From the NCBI GenBank assembly GCA_020809705.1, contig CP085830.1, positions 2,108,001 through 2,172,000 of the forward strand: DNA of 64,000 nt, in the 5' to 3' direction. Positions 47,995 to 59,408 of this stretch are shown here, piece after piece. The DNA comes from Calonectria ilicicola (lineage: Eukaryota; Ascomycota; Sordariomycetes; Hypocreales; Nectriaceae). The notes below the pieces were generated by a model. That model was not told the DNA's origin. It saw only the letters and a list, made by a program, of their open reading frames with translations, and made no database searches. Every line of letters begins with the position of its first letter. Position 1 is the first letter of the stretch. The translations under genes and the position numbers were made by a program.

Positions 47995-50378
47995 GATGGG
48001 TGCAAGGGGGGAGGGGAGTGTAAGATTCACTTCGCAGTTGACGTCGAGAAGAAGAAAAAAAAGGGACAATTCCAATTATTCTAGTCAAAGATTGGAAATA
48101 TTGATGGGCTGTCACGGTGTTTGGCTGGACCAGTGAATCGAGTCACGGCTTATGAGAGCTACGTGGGAAAACACACGAGAACCGAAGCTGGGTGTCTACG
48201 GGCGATCCCTCTTCTAAAAGGACCGGAATCAACAACGCGCTGGATTACAAATACGTGTGATTGTTAATTGGGGATGACAAACTATCGAGCTTCAAGACCC
48301 ATGTGGCCAAGAGAAGCCACAGAAGCTACTTTCAAACATGCATCAAACTAGGAATTCATGTGGACTCTCTCTTATCAAGAAATGAGGCCTTGCGGGGGGT
48401 GGGAATTGCACCCCAACAACCTCGGGACTTTCTCCGATTGACTCATAGGCATGACGGGGACTCAACACAGCCAACCAGGAGGGCAGGACTGCTGTGAGCG
48501 TCGTGAATACGTAAACTCTTTCGGTGAGGAATTCATGTTCCGCCAACTAATCCAAGGTGTGCATGCCCACCCAGGTTAGCGAGATTTCACTTTGCCGGCC
48601 GAGCAACGGGTCAACTCCGGATTTAAGCAATTTTTTCCTCTCCACGGCGGAGACTATGGTCGTGCCAGCGGGGACGCTAAGAAAAGCCAACCTCTGCGGA
48701 CAGTTACCACTACCCGTCAACCCCATGAGGTGGTGCCTGGCGGAGCGATTGGGTCACCAAACTGCGTTTCAACTTGCCTAGTCTGGCCGTCGGGGCAAAT
48801 TTTCTAGAACGGGGCTAGACATCCGATGGGAACAGCGTCCCTGCAGATGGCGGTAGTCAATTGTTAGCCAAGAAAGTATCCGATGCCAATTTTTTTTTTT
48901 TTTTTAGGGATGAACTACTTCACAGGTCAGCAGCTTGCATACATAGTGGAGCATACTACTGTGTGAAATCAGATTGCCCCCGGGTTTTCGATCCGCCTTG
49001 CCGATGAATTCTTGTCACACCGACAAACTCAGAAGGCCACATGATCACAGCTAAGTGCCAGCCACCTCCTGGATGAACAAGGCCATGTGAATTAGTCGAG
49101 GATGCCATATTCAACCCTCCTCTCTTCTTATCATTTCTCTCCGCCGCTGCGTGTTTTGCATGCAAAACGCTTGGATCTCACACCCTAGCCAAGCCAATCA
49201 CAGCCCCGCTCACCATCAAGAACTTCCCAATCCGGCATCTCCTCCCTCATCAACAACTGGTACCCCGCACAACAACACGAAGGAAGGAGTACGCGTGCTC
49301 AATGCAAAGTAACATTACTCTGATTGGCCTATTCGCGTCAAGAAGCACAGAGAAAGTCAAATTCCATGCCTCTTTGTCACAGTCATGTATCAACAGACTG
49401 TGTGTGATTTGGGAGGGGCAGCTCACATCTGAGCCAAAACATGCAGACCGGCCCTAGTTGATTTCCATTGGATTATATCTACCTGAATGTTTCAGTTCTA
49501 CACCGTTATCTCGAAATTGCTATACTTCAATTCTATGTGAGAAGATAGGCCTTTTTGTTTTTTCCATGTTCCATGTGATCCTATCTCTTGGCTTTATAGA
49601 GATGATTCTCCGAATATCTGGGAAGCTAATGCCCATGGTCAACAAAATCCGGGAAACGTGAGCAACACCAGCAACACCATCACTCCATAAACCCTTTTCC
49701 TTTCACAAGAACAGAAGATCTCTATAGTGATATTTACTTAGCCAATATCGAATCCCAAAGTGCCAAATGCCCAACTCATCTTAAAAAGGTTCATCACTCA
49801 CAAAATGGAGACATACCTACCCTAGACAAGCCATTTTTCTCCCCCTCTGCCTCCCCCCACCCCAACACCTGATGACGTTGATGGAATATTAATAAACATA
49901 TAGACACTTGACCAAGAAGGTCTACAGAATAATCCATACTGTGATCCTTTCCTGGATGCTCTTCGGTCATCCAAAAAATGACATAACCCTCCATTGTTAA
50001 GATATCCCCCCAAGGGTCACATCACAAGCTAAATGCCATGAACCATGACGAATATTGAACCATCTCTAACTCTAGAAACGTGGGGTTTTAGTTCATGTCC
50101 CCGCATCTACATGTAGTTGTGATGTCAGCAAAAGATTGGCGATATCGTCACTCCTGAGGGGGAATATCCTGCACCGAAGAAAATTCTTCGGCTAATGGTA
50201 TCCCCCCACAAACAAGTCATCGGCATGGTCATTTTGAAATGGGTTATCATTTCTTTTCTCATCGTGGTGGCCAACTTCTTCGCAAAAACAACCTTCAGCA
50301 TCCTTGCCCCATGACGATCACGGAAGATGGTGAGGGGTACGAGCCATTTTTTACAAGGCATAGAATCACGATGTCGCT

Positions 50379-50425
50379 ATATTTTGTGATAATGAAGATC
50401 AAAAGTATTCATTATCACAAAATAT
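50379..50425. repeat. perfect inverted repeat, 17-base arms, 13-base loop
   Basis: The left arm 50379-50395 (ATATTTTGTGATAATGA) is the exact reverse complement of the right arm 50409-50425. The loop is 50396-50408. A perfect 17-bp stem with AT-rich arms is far stronger than chance hairpins elsewhere in the window. It could be part of a small mobile-element end, a transcript 3' structure or a palindromic binding site. Confidence 0.8.
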
Positions 50426-50820
50426 GCCACGTAGCGTTGAAAGACTAGTGTTTTCGCTTCCTGAAGCACATCCCCATGTGGTTGTGGCGTGCGCAACGTC
50501 ATCGTCGGACACCGAGTTGGTGGATGATGCAACTCATGTATGGCACAACCCACTAGAACGAGCCATTATTTCATCTCCTCGGCGAGCCCCAGCTGTTAGA
50601 CGACCTCCGGGCGTGTATTGAAGAATCTTCGTGTTCAAGGGGTTCGAGTGACGACGGCGGCTGTGACGATGCTAGGATAAACCTCGATAAGGAGGGTTGT
50701 AGCGAAGCATCATTTATTCCACAGGCTTCTACTGACGACGTCAATCTAGACATTGGGATGTCCGGGGTTCGCCTTGGATGGTGTGTAGGTTTGACAATCC
50801 GTCCGAGTCACCGTCATTAA
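50424..50820 (+). pseudogene. possible broken coding fragment, unknown
   Basis: An ATG at 50424, overlapping the hairpin's right arm, opens a 65-codon frame (MPRSVERLVFSLPEAHPHVV..). A second frame stays open from about 50530 to the stop at 50818 and reads as a plausible acidic, Ser-rich protein segment (LLDDLRACIEESSCSRGSSD). The two overlap in different frames at 50530-50620, as expected for a gene with a single frameshift. I recognise no domain. It may also be chance, since no intron with good ends joins the frames. Confidence 0.3.
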
Positions 50821-53809
50821 CGGTACTGTACACAGTAAAACAAGACGGTAAGCCAAGAATGACGGAATTGACGAGAATTTCCAAGAAGCGAGCTTAGGCA
50901 ATACGTAGCAGATCACAATCACGTGTATCCCTGACAGAAATGCCAACAAGGACAAAAAGGGGCAAAGATGTAGAGCCAAGATAGGGACCAGTCTCCACCA
51001 GGAGCAGTGATCAAGCGCATGTGCTTGGTCAAAATAAGCACCGGCGAGCCAAAGCAAGACACAATTAAACGGCAATGATCCTCGAAACTCGGGAGGAGCC
51101 ACTGCTTCTAGGGGCGGCATGGCTGGCGGTTGAGGCTCTTTGGCGGCGTCCCGTTCTGAAGCTTGTCGAGACCTTGGTGTAACACAAGACTAGGCAGCGT
51201 GACAAAAGTGCCAACATGGATCTGTGAGGCGTAGGACAGTTCTAGGAAAGCATTAGCAAGTGTCCCGCGCAGCTTCCGTCATGGAGCAGCCACAAGCTGC
51301 CAATTCTGCGACAGGGCGGCAGGGCAGGACCAGGATGGCAAAATATGATGATGATGGCGTTTTGGTTCTAGATCTGTTAAACATTTGATGCTGACTTACT
51401 TGGACAACCAGATGGCCCGTGTGGCCCAGTGTGGCCCAGAGTGACATCAGAGAATGTGGCGGACCTCAGTGACCTCACTGGCGCGCCTCCCCCGCGGTGC
51501 TGGCGGTGGGCTAGTGGGCGATGCCGTCATTGGCCCACTGGCGTCCAGCGTCTGATTCCGCGAATTTCTTCTTCATCTCCAGGCTTCTAAGCCATCCGAC
51601 GTAATGATGCTCGCCCCGTATGCAAGTCATTGCGATTTTGAATAACGTCAATCCAGCATGAGGCTACCCGAGGGATGGAGTGGTGGAGGGAGTGATGATA
51701 GTGGCGCTGACGGCGTCGACATCGGAAGCGTCGAGATGATGGCTGCCAGGCAATTCAGATACGACAGCCGACGTCAGAATCCATTTCTCACGATAGCTCC
51801 AAAAGGCTTCTGGCGTTTCTGGCGGAGAACGGACTGCCGCCGCCTGGTCGAAATTCAATGCCGACCGCGTTAAGCTTACCCTGACAGCCTTGCAGGGTCC
51901 AGGCATGCCTTATGTGACCGAGCGCTGACCGTCTCAAATCTAGACAACGGCCTCGCCCGTCATGGGGTGCTTCCACGATGCCCTCCTACCTGCTGGCGGA
52001 CAGCTTTGCCCAGCATGGGAATCCTAGCACAATGCCATGGCCCGGCCCAGACCCCCCAGCGAAGCCAAGACAACTCCACTCTCTTCTCAAGAAGTGTTGA
52101 ATTTATCTCACCTACAGAACTAGTCCAATCATGCCCTTGACAGCCTCTCCACTCTCCGCTCTCGATGGCCGCGAAAATCAAATCGCCCGTCGATCTGTAT
52201 GTACTTTTTTTTCTTGAGGGGGATCCCGCGGCTCCGCTGGCTTGCGGGACTCCAAGCCTTAACTCAGAATAGCACGCCGGTCATAGCTCGGCCTGGGCAA
52301 AGTCTCCATTAATCCTGCTTTTGTCTGGCCTCGTCCAGTCAGAACCCGAATCCGACCAACAAGTCAGCGCGGGCAACGCCAATCCCGGAGGCTTGTCTCC
52401 CGGCTCAGCAGCTACAGCGACGATCCCTCTTCAACAAACTCGGTACGCATTGTCTCGGAATTATTGCCCAGTGGGAGCTTTTGTGGTTTAATGGGATGAT
52501 GGTTTCTTGCATAGCGCCCGGGTCTCTTCTACCTGGACTCAATGCTGGCTGCTCTGCCCGTCCCACGAACCCGTTTTCTACTCGCGGTAATCCGCGTGAC
52601 CCGCAAACCAGGTTGAAGCTTGCAAAACACATGCACCTGATGCCGGTAGTAGTCCTGCCATGCCATGGGCTAGCCCCCAAAAGCAATTGAAGAGGGGGCC
52701 AGAGGTTTTAATGGACCCTCTACGGAGGTCCCTTGGTTGGGGTTGGGATCTAGTTTTCCATCGTGGCAGAGGACCCTCAATTCTAACCCGTCCTGCATTG
52801 GGGGGCAGCAGCAAGGGCATAAACCTGCAGGCTCCGCAGATATCTCAAAGAGTCTGGGCCTCGTGGTGCAGACGCAGCCGTGCGTTGTCAATGGAATGGT
52901 TCGATGATTGCCGGCCGGTCCGGTGTGCCGTGCATGTCATTGCATTTCCCTTCGACATTTCCCCTCTTTGCGTGTGTCCAGGCTTCCTGGTCTGTCAACG
53001 CCATTCCCACGAGGGGGGGAGATTGAGTGTGATGACATGAGATATGACTTCAACGCTGGGTGCAGATCAACAGGGTCTTTCCGCTTCGGTCTTGCTCCCC
53101 CCTCTCTTGGCACCAAAAGAAAGGTGGTTTCTCGCAGCTTCGACCTCAATTCTCCACTGGGGAGGTATCTTGTGGCGCCTTGTGCTGTCTGCACCGTCAT
53201 ACCGTATGCCGTACGGAGCAGTGGCGAAAGAGCGAAAAAGTTCGGGAGGGATGGACAATACAGGACCCTGAACGACGAGGGTGCGACGTGGGTCCCTTCC
53301 TGATGCGACTAGTGAATTAACATGGCGAAAGATCAAGAGTTACGCCATCCGCCCGCACTAAGAGACCGACAATCACTGACGATCTGCGGGCTCGGCGGGA
53401 TAGGATTGGACCAGCACCATGATCTCCTCCACCACAAGCTCTGAAGGTTGAAGGGTGTGTGTGGGAGTAGGTTGGTGAAGGTGGGTGTGAGCGAGTTTTT
53501 CAATTTTTCCTTTTCGCTTGTGTGACTGCGCGTGTTTGGCCAAGTGCTTGAGACAGGAGACGCGTGAGGGGTGACGGGGCACAATTAAGGGTCCATCTAA
53601 GTGATGCTGATGATGATGATGATGGGCATCCAAGGGGCTGACAGAGGACAATCCGTGCCAGGGCCCCATCCCACCTCCCACATCTTAGCTGCAGTCTGCC
53701 CATCCATGGGGACATCCATGGGGACCTCGGGGTTTGTGGAGGCTAATCCCAGGCTGTTTTGTGTATCCACCCCAGCCTATTTCCTCCTCTCCCGCCACTT
53801 CTACAATGT

Positions 53810-53817
53810 TATAATAA
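53810..53817 (+). promoter_or_regulatory. TATA-like element upstream of small 54-kb gene
   Basis: TATAATAA lies about 240 bases before the ATG at 54053, followed by a long CT-rich leader (about 53830-54000). This arrangement is common for strongly expressed fungal genes. The position relative to the transcription start is inferred. Confidence 0.35.
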
Positions 53818-54052
53818 GACCCGGCGCATCCCAATTGCTTCCCTCTCTCTCGTTCGATACTATCAAGCCATATTGACATCTCCTGGAAGCACAAGAATAC
53901 TTAACCAATTCCTACCCAGCCTTCTCCCCTTGAGCATCGTTCCTAGACGACTTGAATCATCCTGCATCTCATTGCCTTGCCTTGCCTTGCCTCATCTCTC
54001 CAACATTGACACATCAATCACTCGCGTTTCATATACAAGAAAAAAAGCCATT

Positions 54053-54265
54053 ATGCCCGCCCGTCAAGACGCTTACTCCGTTACCATCCCCGTTGCTGCG
54101 CCTCCGCCGCAGGATCTCTCCAGCTACGCGAGGTTCATGCATGACCACACGAAGCGCCAGATGCAAGCATTTGGCGCTGGTACGGGCTCTCACCACCACG
54201 TTGGAGCCGCAACCATGAATGGCAGCAGCAGTAACAACGCCAGCCCCACCGAATATCATTCATAA
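54053..54265 (+). CDS. small protein of unknown function, 70 residues
   Basis: Single exon: MPARQDAYSVTIPVAAPPPQ, then DLSSYARFMHDHTKRQMQAF, then a Gly/Ser/Asn/His-rich tail. The middle part looks like a short amphipathic helix; the tail looks disordered. There is no signal peptide or membrane span. The ATG follows an AAAAAAGCCATT context, and the upstream region has a TATA-like box and a long pyrimidine-rich leader, which supports real expression. The frame is open further upstream, but without compositional signs of coding. I do not recognise a family; its size and style recall small stress- or development-linked fungal proteins, which is inference only. Confidence 0.6.
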   Translation: MPARQDAYSVTIPVAAPPPQDLSSYARFMHDHTKRQMQAFGAGTGSHHHVGAATMNGSSSNNASPTEYHS

Positions 54266-55000
54266 ATTCGTCCGTCGCTAAAAATGGACGGAATGGGTAC
54301 TCCCGCCGAGAGGATCCAATCGCTCCTCCCTCATGACATCACTGCACGCGACTTGCAGCTATTCTGACGGCGGTGGCAAACCTGCCTGTGTGACAGGCCG
54401 ACTAACGCAATGTCACACCACACACACCCACACACGCTCGTTTTTTTGCTCTTCAACCTACTATGAGGAAACACGATTAAAAACGGCGTATGGACATTTC
54501 TAAAACGAATGATTTCGATCGGAGTCGGCGACCACGAATCAACGACTACAGTCCACTACCCACGCAATCTTGCTGTTGCGTTTGATGAGCTGGGAATGTT
54601 TTTTTTTCTAATGCATGGCGTTTCGGGAATGTACGAATATAATAGGTAGTTGGCTGGATACCATGAGCATATAGGACATTGGTTGGGACAAGGCAACAAG
54701 GATAACCTGCAGCAAAATCACAGGTAGCGGAATTAAATCCAAACATTACGATGAATTCTCGCGTCAAACCAACCCGAATGCAATGTTAGAGAGTAAAACT
54801 CCGTGTAGCTTGCCAGAATTGGCCCACTAAGTTAATTATAACGTCAATCTAACCTTCCCTGAACCTGAATACTTTAATGTCAATTATTCCCCCAAAACTC
54901 CCTTGCTTAAGTCGTCGTTTCAAACCAAGATGTTTAGTCCCTTGCACTCCTACCCAACTAAGTTCATCATTCGCCATCCCGTTCGGCTTCGTTTGGTGCG
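54266..55000. other. convergent 3' intergenic region
   Basis: Between the 3' ends of the small gene and YJU2; contains CACACACA-type repeats at 54415-54440 and AT-rich sequence at 54780-54900. No gene seen. Confidence 0.5.
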
Positions 55001-55990
55001 TCAAACAAGTGGCGTCTTCTTTTTGATGCCCAGAAGCGCCGAGTGGTCCTTCTTCTTCTTTGCAGTCCTCTTAAAAGTCGGAACTGGGGCAGGCTTCTCG
55101 GTCTCGGTGGCCACTTCCTGCACAACCTGAACAGGAGCCGTTGGTTGGCTTTGTTCCCCGCTGACGATAGGGTCCTCCACAACAGTCTCTAATTGGGCGC
55201 GGACTGCAGCGAATGCGTTCCTTGCCGCCTCGTCATCTTCTCTCTCTTGGCGCTCTCGTTCCTCATCCTCGGATCGCACGATCGTATCGGCATAGTCGAT
55301 GCCATCCTTCTCGGAGCGGTTAATCCTGGCGTTTCGCTGTCGGATCTCATCCAACGCATCCGCTGCGGCCATCTCTCTGCGTGCATCGGCATTTTTGGCT
55401 TCCAGATCTGCCATCGCATTCTTCTCCTCCTCTCCTGCAGCCTCAGCCTCTTCACGCTCAAGTCGATCCAGTCGCTGCTCGACCGTTTCATCCTCAGCAG
55501 CACGGTTTCGCCAAGGCTCCATGTTGCGCACAGCACCCTTGACCATAGCATACTCATTGTTCTTGGGGTCTGTACGGAAGATAATTTCAGCACTACAACG
55601 GGTGCATTTGATGCTGAAGAAAAATATCTGGATATTTAGATATTTCTCATCTAGAGGTGTCTCCTTTCTTGCGTTGAACTTGCGGCCCCTATAAATAAAT
55701 TCTCCACATGTTGTGCATTTCATGGAAAAGGGAGCCATCCTGTCATAAGTTAGCAACTCGTATTCTACTGCGAAGGATGGACCTCAAGACTGAGAGCGAA
55801 ACTTGGGATTAACTTACAGTCGAACAGGCTGAACACGCGGCCCTGTTGATTTAGGACCCTTGCGGCGAGAAATCGAGCTCGGATCGAAATCCGGGGGGTA
55901 GTATTTCTATACAAGTTGTTAGAATCGTCCATCACAGAGCTTTAGGGGGACGTCATGAGAACAAACCTGAAGGACTTTACGCTCAGACAT
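55001..55990 (-). CDS. YJU2: Yju2/CWC16 (CCDC94) family splicing factor
   Basis: Exons 55990-55967, 55906-55818 and 55739-55001 give 283 residues. The very conserved N-terminus is assembled across two introns: [39 protein letters not shown]. Two CxxC pairs (C46/C49 and C83/C86, KCTRC) form the zinc-binding core typical of Yju2, with [13 protein letters not shown] sequence between them. A long charged coiled-coil region follows (about 125-235), ending in a basic tail. Yju2 joins the spliceosome around the first catalytic step and helps dock the branch site. The first exon has only eight codons. The protein is of normal length for the family. It shares a 727-base divergent promoter with KIN17. 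Confidence 0.95.
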
Positions 55991-56717
55991 GGTGGGCGAA
56001 GCTGAGTCAAGAAGGAAGGCTTAGAGAGCAAACTGAAGATGCCAGAGATGGATGAGGAAGCACCGCTGACTTCAGTACAGACGAGTGTGCCCTTGTACAA
56101 AATATGGGAGTTTGCAGGAAGTCTTCCACTGCTTGATATTGGTCATATATGAAAGAACTCGGTCATGAGCTAGAGGCCCGCCCAAACCATGGCAGCCTCG
56201 ACGTTTAATCCGGATAAATGCGGTCCGATGTTGCACGGACCATCAGTATCCACAAACCACGTCGCCGCTTTTAGCTCGTGTGCTTGTAGAGATCTCGTTC
56301 AGCGCGTCATTAATATTCATAAAATGAGCAGATCCTTGGGTTATTTCTGAGTTTTTAATGAGAAAAATCTTATAACCCCAATGGTCCCGTGGTCGAAAAG
56401 GTAAGGCCTCAGCCGGCCTTGTGCTTGGTAATAAGATTCATAAACACTTCTGAATCAAGAAGTTAGATATCTGCTTATAAAGCGGCGATCGCTAGTGCTA
56501 ATCCTGGTCCAGACCTGCATGATTAAACTTATCCAGCCAGGCATCCCCACTGCGACAGACCAGTGCCACCATATTTTGAATCATCAACTTGACCTGTCAA
56601 CCAGATTAACTGCTAATCTCGGGATTCCTGATTTCGGGATCAAACTATCCTACACAAAAGCGCCCGAGCCTTGCGTCATTCATCAGCAACCGCGATATCC
56701 TTTGAACTTTGCCCACC
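55991..56717. promoter_or_regulatory. divergent promoter between YJU2 and KIN17
   Basis: 727 bases between two divergent genes of spliceosome-linked families. AT-rich in the middle (56300-56480). No specific factor site or tRNA found. Confidence 0.5.
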
Positions 56718-57722
56718 ATGCCCAAGGCCGAGGTTGGGTCGACCAAATATGTTGCCAACCGCATGAAGTCGAAGGGTCTCTCCCGCCTTCGATGGTATTG
56801 CCAGGTCTGCGAAAAGGCGTGCCGAGACGCTAATGGCTTCAAAATGCATACGCAATCCGAAAGCCACGTCCGTCAGATGCTTGTGGTCGGCGAAGACCCG
56901 AAAAAGTTCATCAACAACTTTAGTAACGAGTTCCAACACGACTTCCTTCAGCTCCTCCGAACGGGCCATGGCGAGAAGCAAGTACACATGAACAGATTTT
57001 ATCAGGAGTACATTGCGAACAAGGACCACATCCACATGAACGCGACGAAATGGCCGTCGCTGACCGAGTTTGCCAAATATCTTGGCCGTGAAGGCATTTG
57101 TCGCGTGGAGGAGAACGACAAAGGCCTCCACATTGCGTGGATCGACAACTCGCCCGAAGCGCTACGAAGAAGAGATGCGCTCCGTCGCAAAGAGGCACAG
57201 GACCAAGGCAACGAAGAGTTGGAGCAGCGCATGATTCGAGAGCAAATTAAGCGAGCCAAGGCCGCGACGGGCACCAAGGATGAGCCAACGGAGGAGGAGA
57301 CTGAGGCGCGCGAGCTCAAGAGGCAGGAAGGCGAAAAGATCAAGCTATCGTTCGGTGCGAAGCCAACAGCGACCCCCGAAGTGCCCGAACCAAGTACAAC
57401 CCAACCCGAGAGCGAGGAATCGAAGCCTACCGACGGGGACGCTGAGAAACCTCAAGAACCTGCACCTACTCCGGCGCCAGCCAAGCCGAGCGGGTTCGGA
57501 GGAATCTCTATGAAATTGGGAGGCAAACCCCAAGCCAAGAATGTATTTGCGCAAGCTAAAAAGAATGCGTTTTCTTCTGGGTCTAAGAAACCGGCCATGA
57601 TTGACCAGCCCAAGAAAATGAGCGAGGCGGAGCGCATCATGAAGGAGGAAATGGAAAAGAAGCGATCTCGAACAGCAGCTGGGTTCAGCATGCCCCCGAG
57701 TAAGAAGCACAGAGGCAACTAG
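56718..57722 (+). CDS. KIN17: Kin17 family zinc-finger DNA/RNA-binding protein
   Basis: Single exon, 334 residues. It starts MPKAEVGSTKYVANRMKSKG, the standard Kin17 N-terminus. A C2H2 zinc finger spans about residues 28-50 (CQVCEKACRDANGFKMHTQS with the second His in ESH). The winged-helix domain follows (about 51-160), including HMNATKWPSLTEFAKYLGREG and LHIAWIDNSP. A charged helical region and a Pro/Glu-rich linker lead to a basic C-terminus (MPPSKKHRGN). Animal members continue with KOW-like domains; this fungal form ends earlier, as do other fungal orthologs. Kin17 proteins bind curved DNA and RNA and are found in late spliceosomes and DNA-damage responses. The ATG sits in a good CCACCATG context. 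Confidence 0.95.
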   Translation: MPKAEVGSTKYVANRMKSKGLSRLRWYCQVCEKACRDANGFKMHTQSESHVRQMLVVGEDPKKFINNFSNEFQHDFLQLLRTGHGEKQVHMNRFYQEYIANKDHIHMNATKWPSLTEFAKYLGREGICRVEENDKGLHIAWIDNSPEALRRRDALRRKEAQDQGNEELEQRMIREQIKRAKAATGTKDEPTEEETEARELKRQEGEKIKLSFGAKPTATPEVPEPSTTQPESEESKPTDGDAEKPQEPAPTPAPAKPSGFGGISMKLGGKPQAKNVFAQAKKNAFSSGSKKPAMIDQPKKMSEAERIMKEEMEKKRSRTAAGFSMPPSKKHRGN

Positions 57723-57974
57723 AGCCAACATCTGGTTTCGAAATGAGCTAGCATCATGACACGGCGTTGGGAGCACGGGATATAGAATGTATGATTTTAA
57801 AATATACCAGGGCATTCGGTTTGATGCGGATTTGTCTATGATAAATACCACAATAATGAGTTTTTGTGCTTTCGTGACCACACCAATCTTTCTTCATGTC
57901 TCCTTGTCCCATTCCTATCCAACGCCATATTCGCCAGAAACATCAATAACAAGAAACCGTCGTCAGAACTCTCG

Positions 57975-58490
57975 CTAAGAGTCTGTCTCCGTCTCGGTTC
58001 CGTCGCGCCTTTAAGCAAGTCACAGTTAGCCAATTCGGTTCTCTTTTCTGTTCTCAAGCCCAATGCCTGCGACTTACGGGATGTATTGTATCCGGTATTC
58101 TTCTTCGAGAGACGTGCGGATTTCGTCGGGAAGCTGGCCAGAGACCTTGATGGCGTATACGCCGCTAACGTATCTATCAAGGCGCTGCCATTTGGCGATC
58201 CACGAACGCGCCGGGTTCGCCAGGGTGATGACACCCTCAAAGACTTGGGACGTGCAACTTTCGATCTGGTCCTGCGAGCCAGCAAGGTGGAGGAACTCTT
58301 CGCAGTTAGGGCAGCCCTCGTCGCGGAAGCGCTACAGAGAAGACCATCAGTCAGCAACGGGGATTCGAAGGCTGGTAGGGGGCGATTGGGGGAAAGGCGT
58401 GCGTACGCTGTATGTCATGACAATGGAGCAAACCATACAGGCGCGTAGGTGGCGCTGCTGGCCGGGCGTGACAAAGTTGGTGGATGACAT
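57975..58490 (-). CDS. SPT4: transcription elongation factor Spt4
   Basis: Exons 58490-58407, 58331-58078 and 58008-57975 give 123 residues. The protein reads [20 protein letters not shown], with a four-Cys zinc site at C18, C21, C35 and C38 (CMVC..CPNC) split by the first intron. The core follows: [40 protein letters not shown] and [20 protein letters not shown]. The YIPRDG ending of Spt4 is rebuilt only by the last intron (GTAAGT..CTAAC..AAAG), which joins CC to G-CGC. Spt4 pairs with the NGN domain of Spt5 to form DSIF, which keeps RNA polymerase II processive through chromatin. It is tail-to-tail with KIN17 (252 bases) and divergent from POP8 (299 bases). Confidence 0.95.
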
Positions 58491-58789
58491 TTCGCAAGAA
58501 CCCGTGCTAACTCGAGATTGTTGCTTCGGCGTAAAGATTGGGCGTGGTTTGAGAGAGAGGAGGATGTCGATTCCACTGGAAGATTTGCAATGGTTCAGAG
58601 CTCAAGTCGTTGCCCCCAAGAGGCGGAAGGTGCATATGTATCTAAGAGATGTATGCAGTAAAAGCGACACCCACCCAAAACCACACACGAACCAAACTCT
58701 TTGGAAGAGTATGCACAACTTGGCAGCAATCCATCACTTAGTTCTTTTTAGGGAGAAAAAAAAAAGGTAGCGAGTTGCATCACCCAATC

Positions 58790-59221
58790 ATGACACAGAA
58801 TATTGAGCCTGGGACCCAAAAGTCCGTTTTTCACCAAAAAGACCTTCAAAAATCTCACGACATCCTCACATGCACAATCAAGGCACCTGCATTCTCCTAT
58901 GCCCATCTGGAACTTGTCACTGATGGCGTGACGCCTGTTGAACTCGACAACCTACAGGTCAAATCGTACTGTACGACGGCACTGCGACAATTTCTAGGGT
59001 TGACGGGCGCGGCAATTCCGCTCGATATCCTCAAAGTCCAAGGGAGTCACTGTTGGGTACGAATCCCCCAACTAGATCTGGGATCCTTTGCGGCAGCAAT
59101 CACCGCATGGCAGGGGACCAATGACAATGGAGTTCAGTGTGTGCTCCAGGTTCGACAATGCTCCGATTGGCTAGGTGCCATGGTTGGGACAGATGGCCAA
59201 GACCAACTTTGGAACTCATAA
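58790..59221 (+). CDS. POP8: RNase P/MRP subunit, Pop8 / Rpp14 family
   Basis: Single exon, 143 residues. The conserved part runs from about residue 30: LTCTIKAPAFSYAHLELVTD, then LQVKSYCTTALRQFLGLTGA, IPLDILKVQGSHCWVRIP, and a final helix with SFAAAITAWQG. This alpha/beta fold is that of the Pop5/Rpp14 group; the short length and the ALRQFLGLTG helix favour Pop8. It would be a protein subunit of nuclear RNase P and/or RNase MRP, which mature tRNA and rRNA. The ATG at 58790 was chosen over an in-frame non-ATG codon at 58775. Its stop lies 187 bases from the convergent PP5 gene. Confidence 0.85.
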   Translation: MTQNIEPGTQKSVFHQKDLQKSHDILTCTIKAPAFSYAHLELVTDGVTPVELDNLQVKSYCTTALRQFLGLTGAAIPLDILKVQGSHCWVRIPQLDLGSFAAAITAWQGTNDNGVQCVLQVRQCSDWLGAMVGTDGQDQLWNS

Positions 59222-59408
59222 CACAAAACGCGCTACTTGTCAACACAGCCCAAGATGCAATTTTCATATCTAGATGGGTATAAATGTATGTGTACATTTC
59301 CATCAACCCTGCCTTTGCAAATGCACCGTTCCCAGACGCCCGGGACATGCCTTGGCTTGGCCGTCCACACAAGTCCACTATCCTGACGCCAATTCCAACA
59401 TTGTATTC

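Larger units (their letters stand above)
47995..54052. other. 6-kb gene-poor region
   Basis: Upstream of the ABC transporter and of the small 54-kb gene. No long frame with known motifs. Contents noted: a poly-T run at 48891-48905, a perfect hairpin at 50379-50425, a possible broken coding fragment at 50424-50820, a GC-rich stretch around 52.5-53.2 kb, and a TATA-like element with a pyrimidine-rich leader at 53810-54000. Confidence 0.5.

Noticed and set aside
48390..48475. tRNA-like signal on the minus strand (GGTGCAATTCC resembling a B box)
   Set aside because: The T-loop has a mismatch, the arm pairs poorly, and no matching acceptor stem or A box is present.
50746..51120. 124-codon minus-strand frame with hydrophobic segments
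   Set aside because: It could suggest a small membrane protein, but it overlaps the fragment at 50424-50820, lacks promoter or intron signs, and the hydrophobic runs are irregular.
56375..56450. tRNA-like 5' part (GTCCCGTGGTCGAAAAGGTAAGG)
   Set aside because: It resembles a D-arm region but lacks a B box and a closing acceptor stem.
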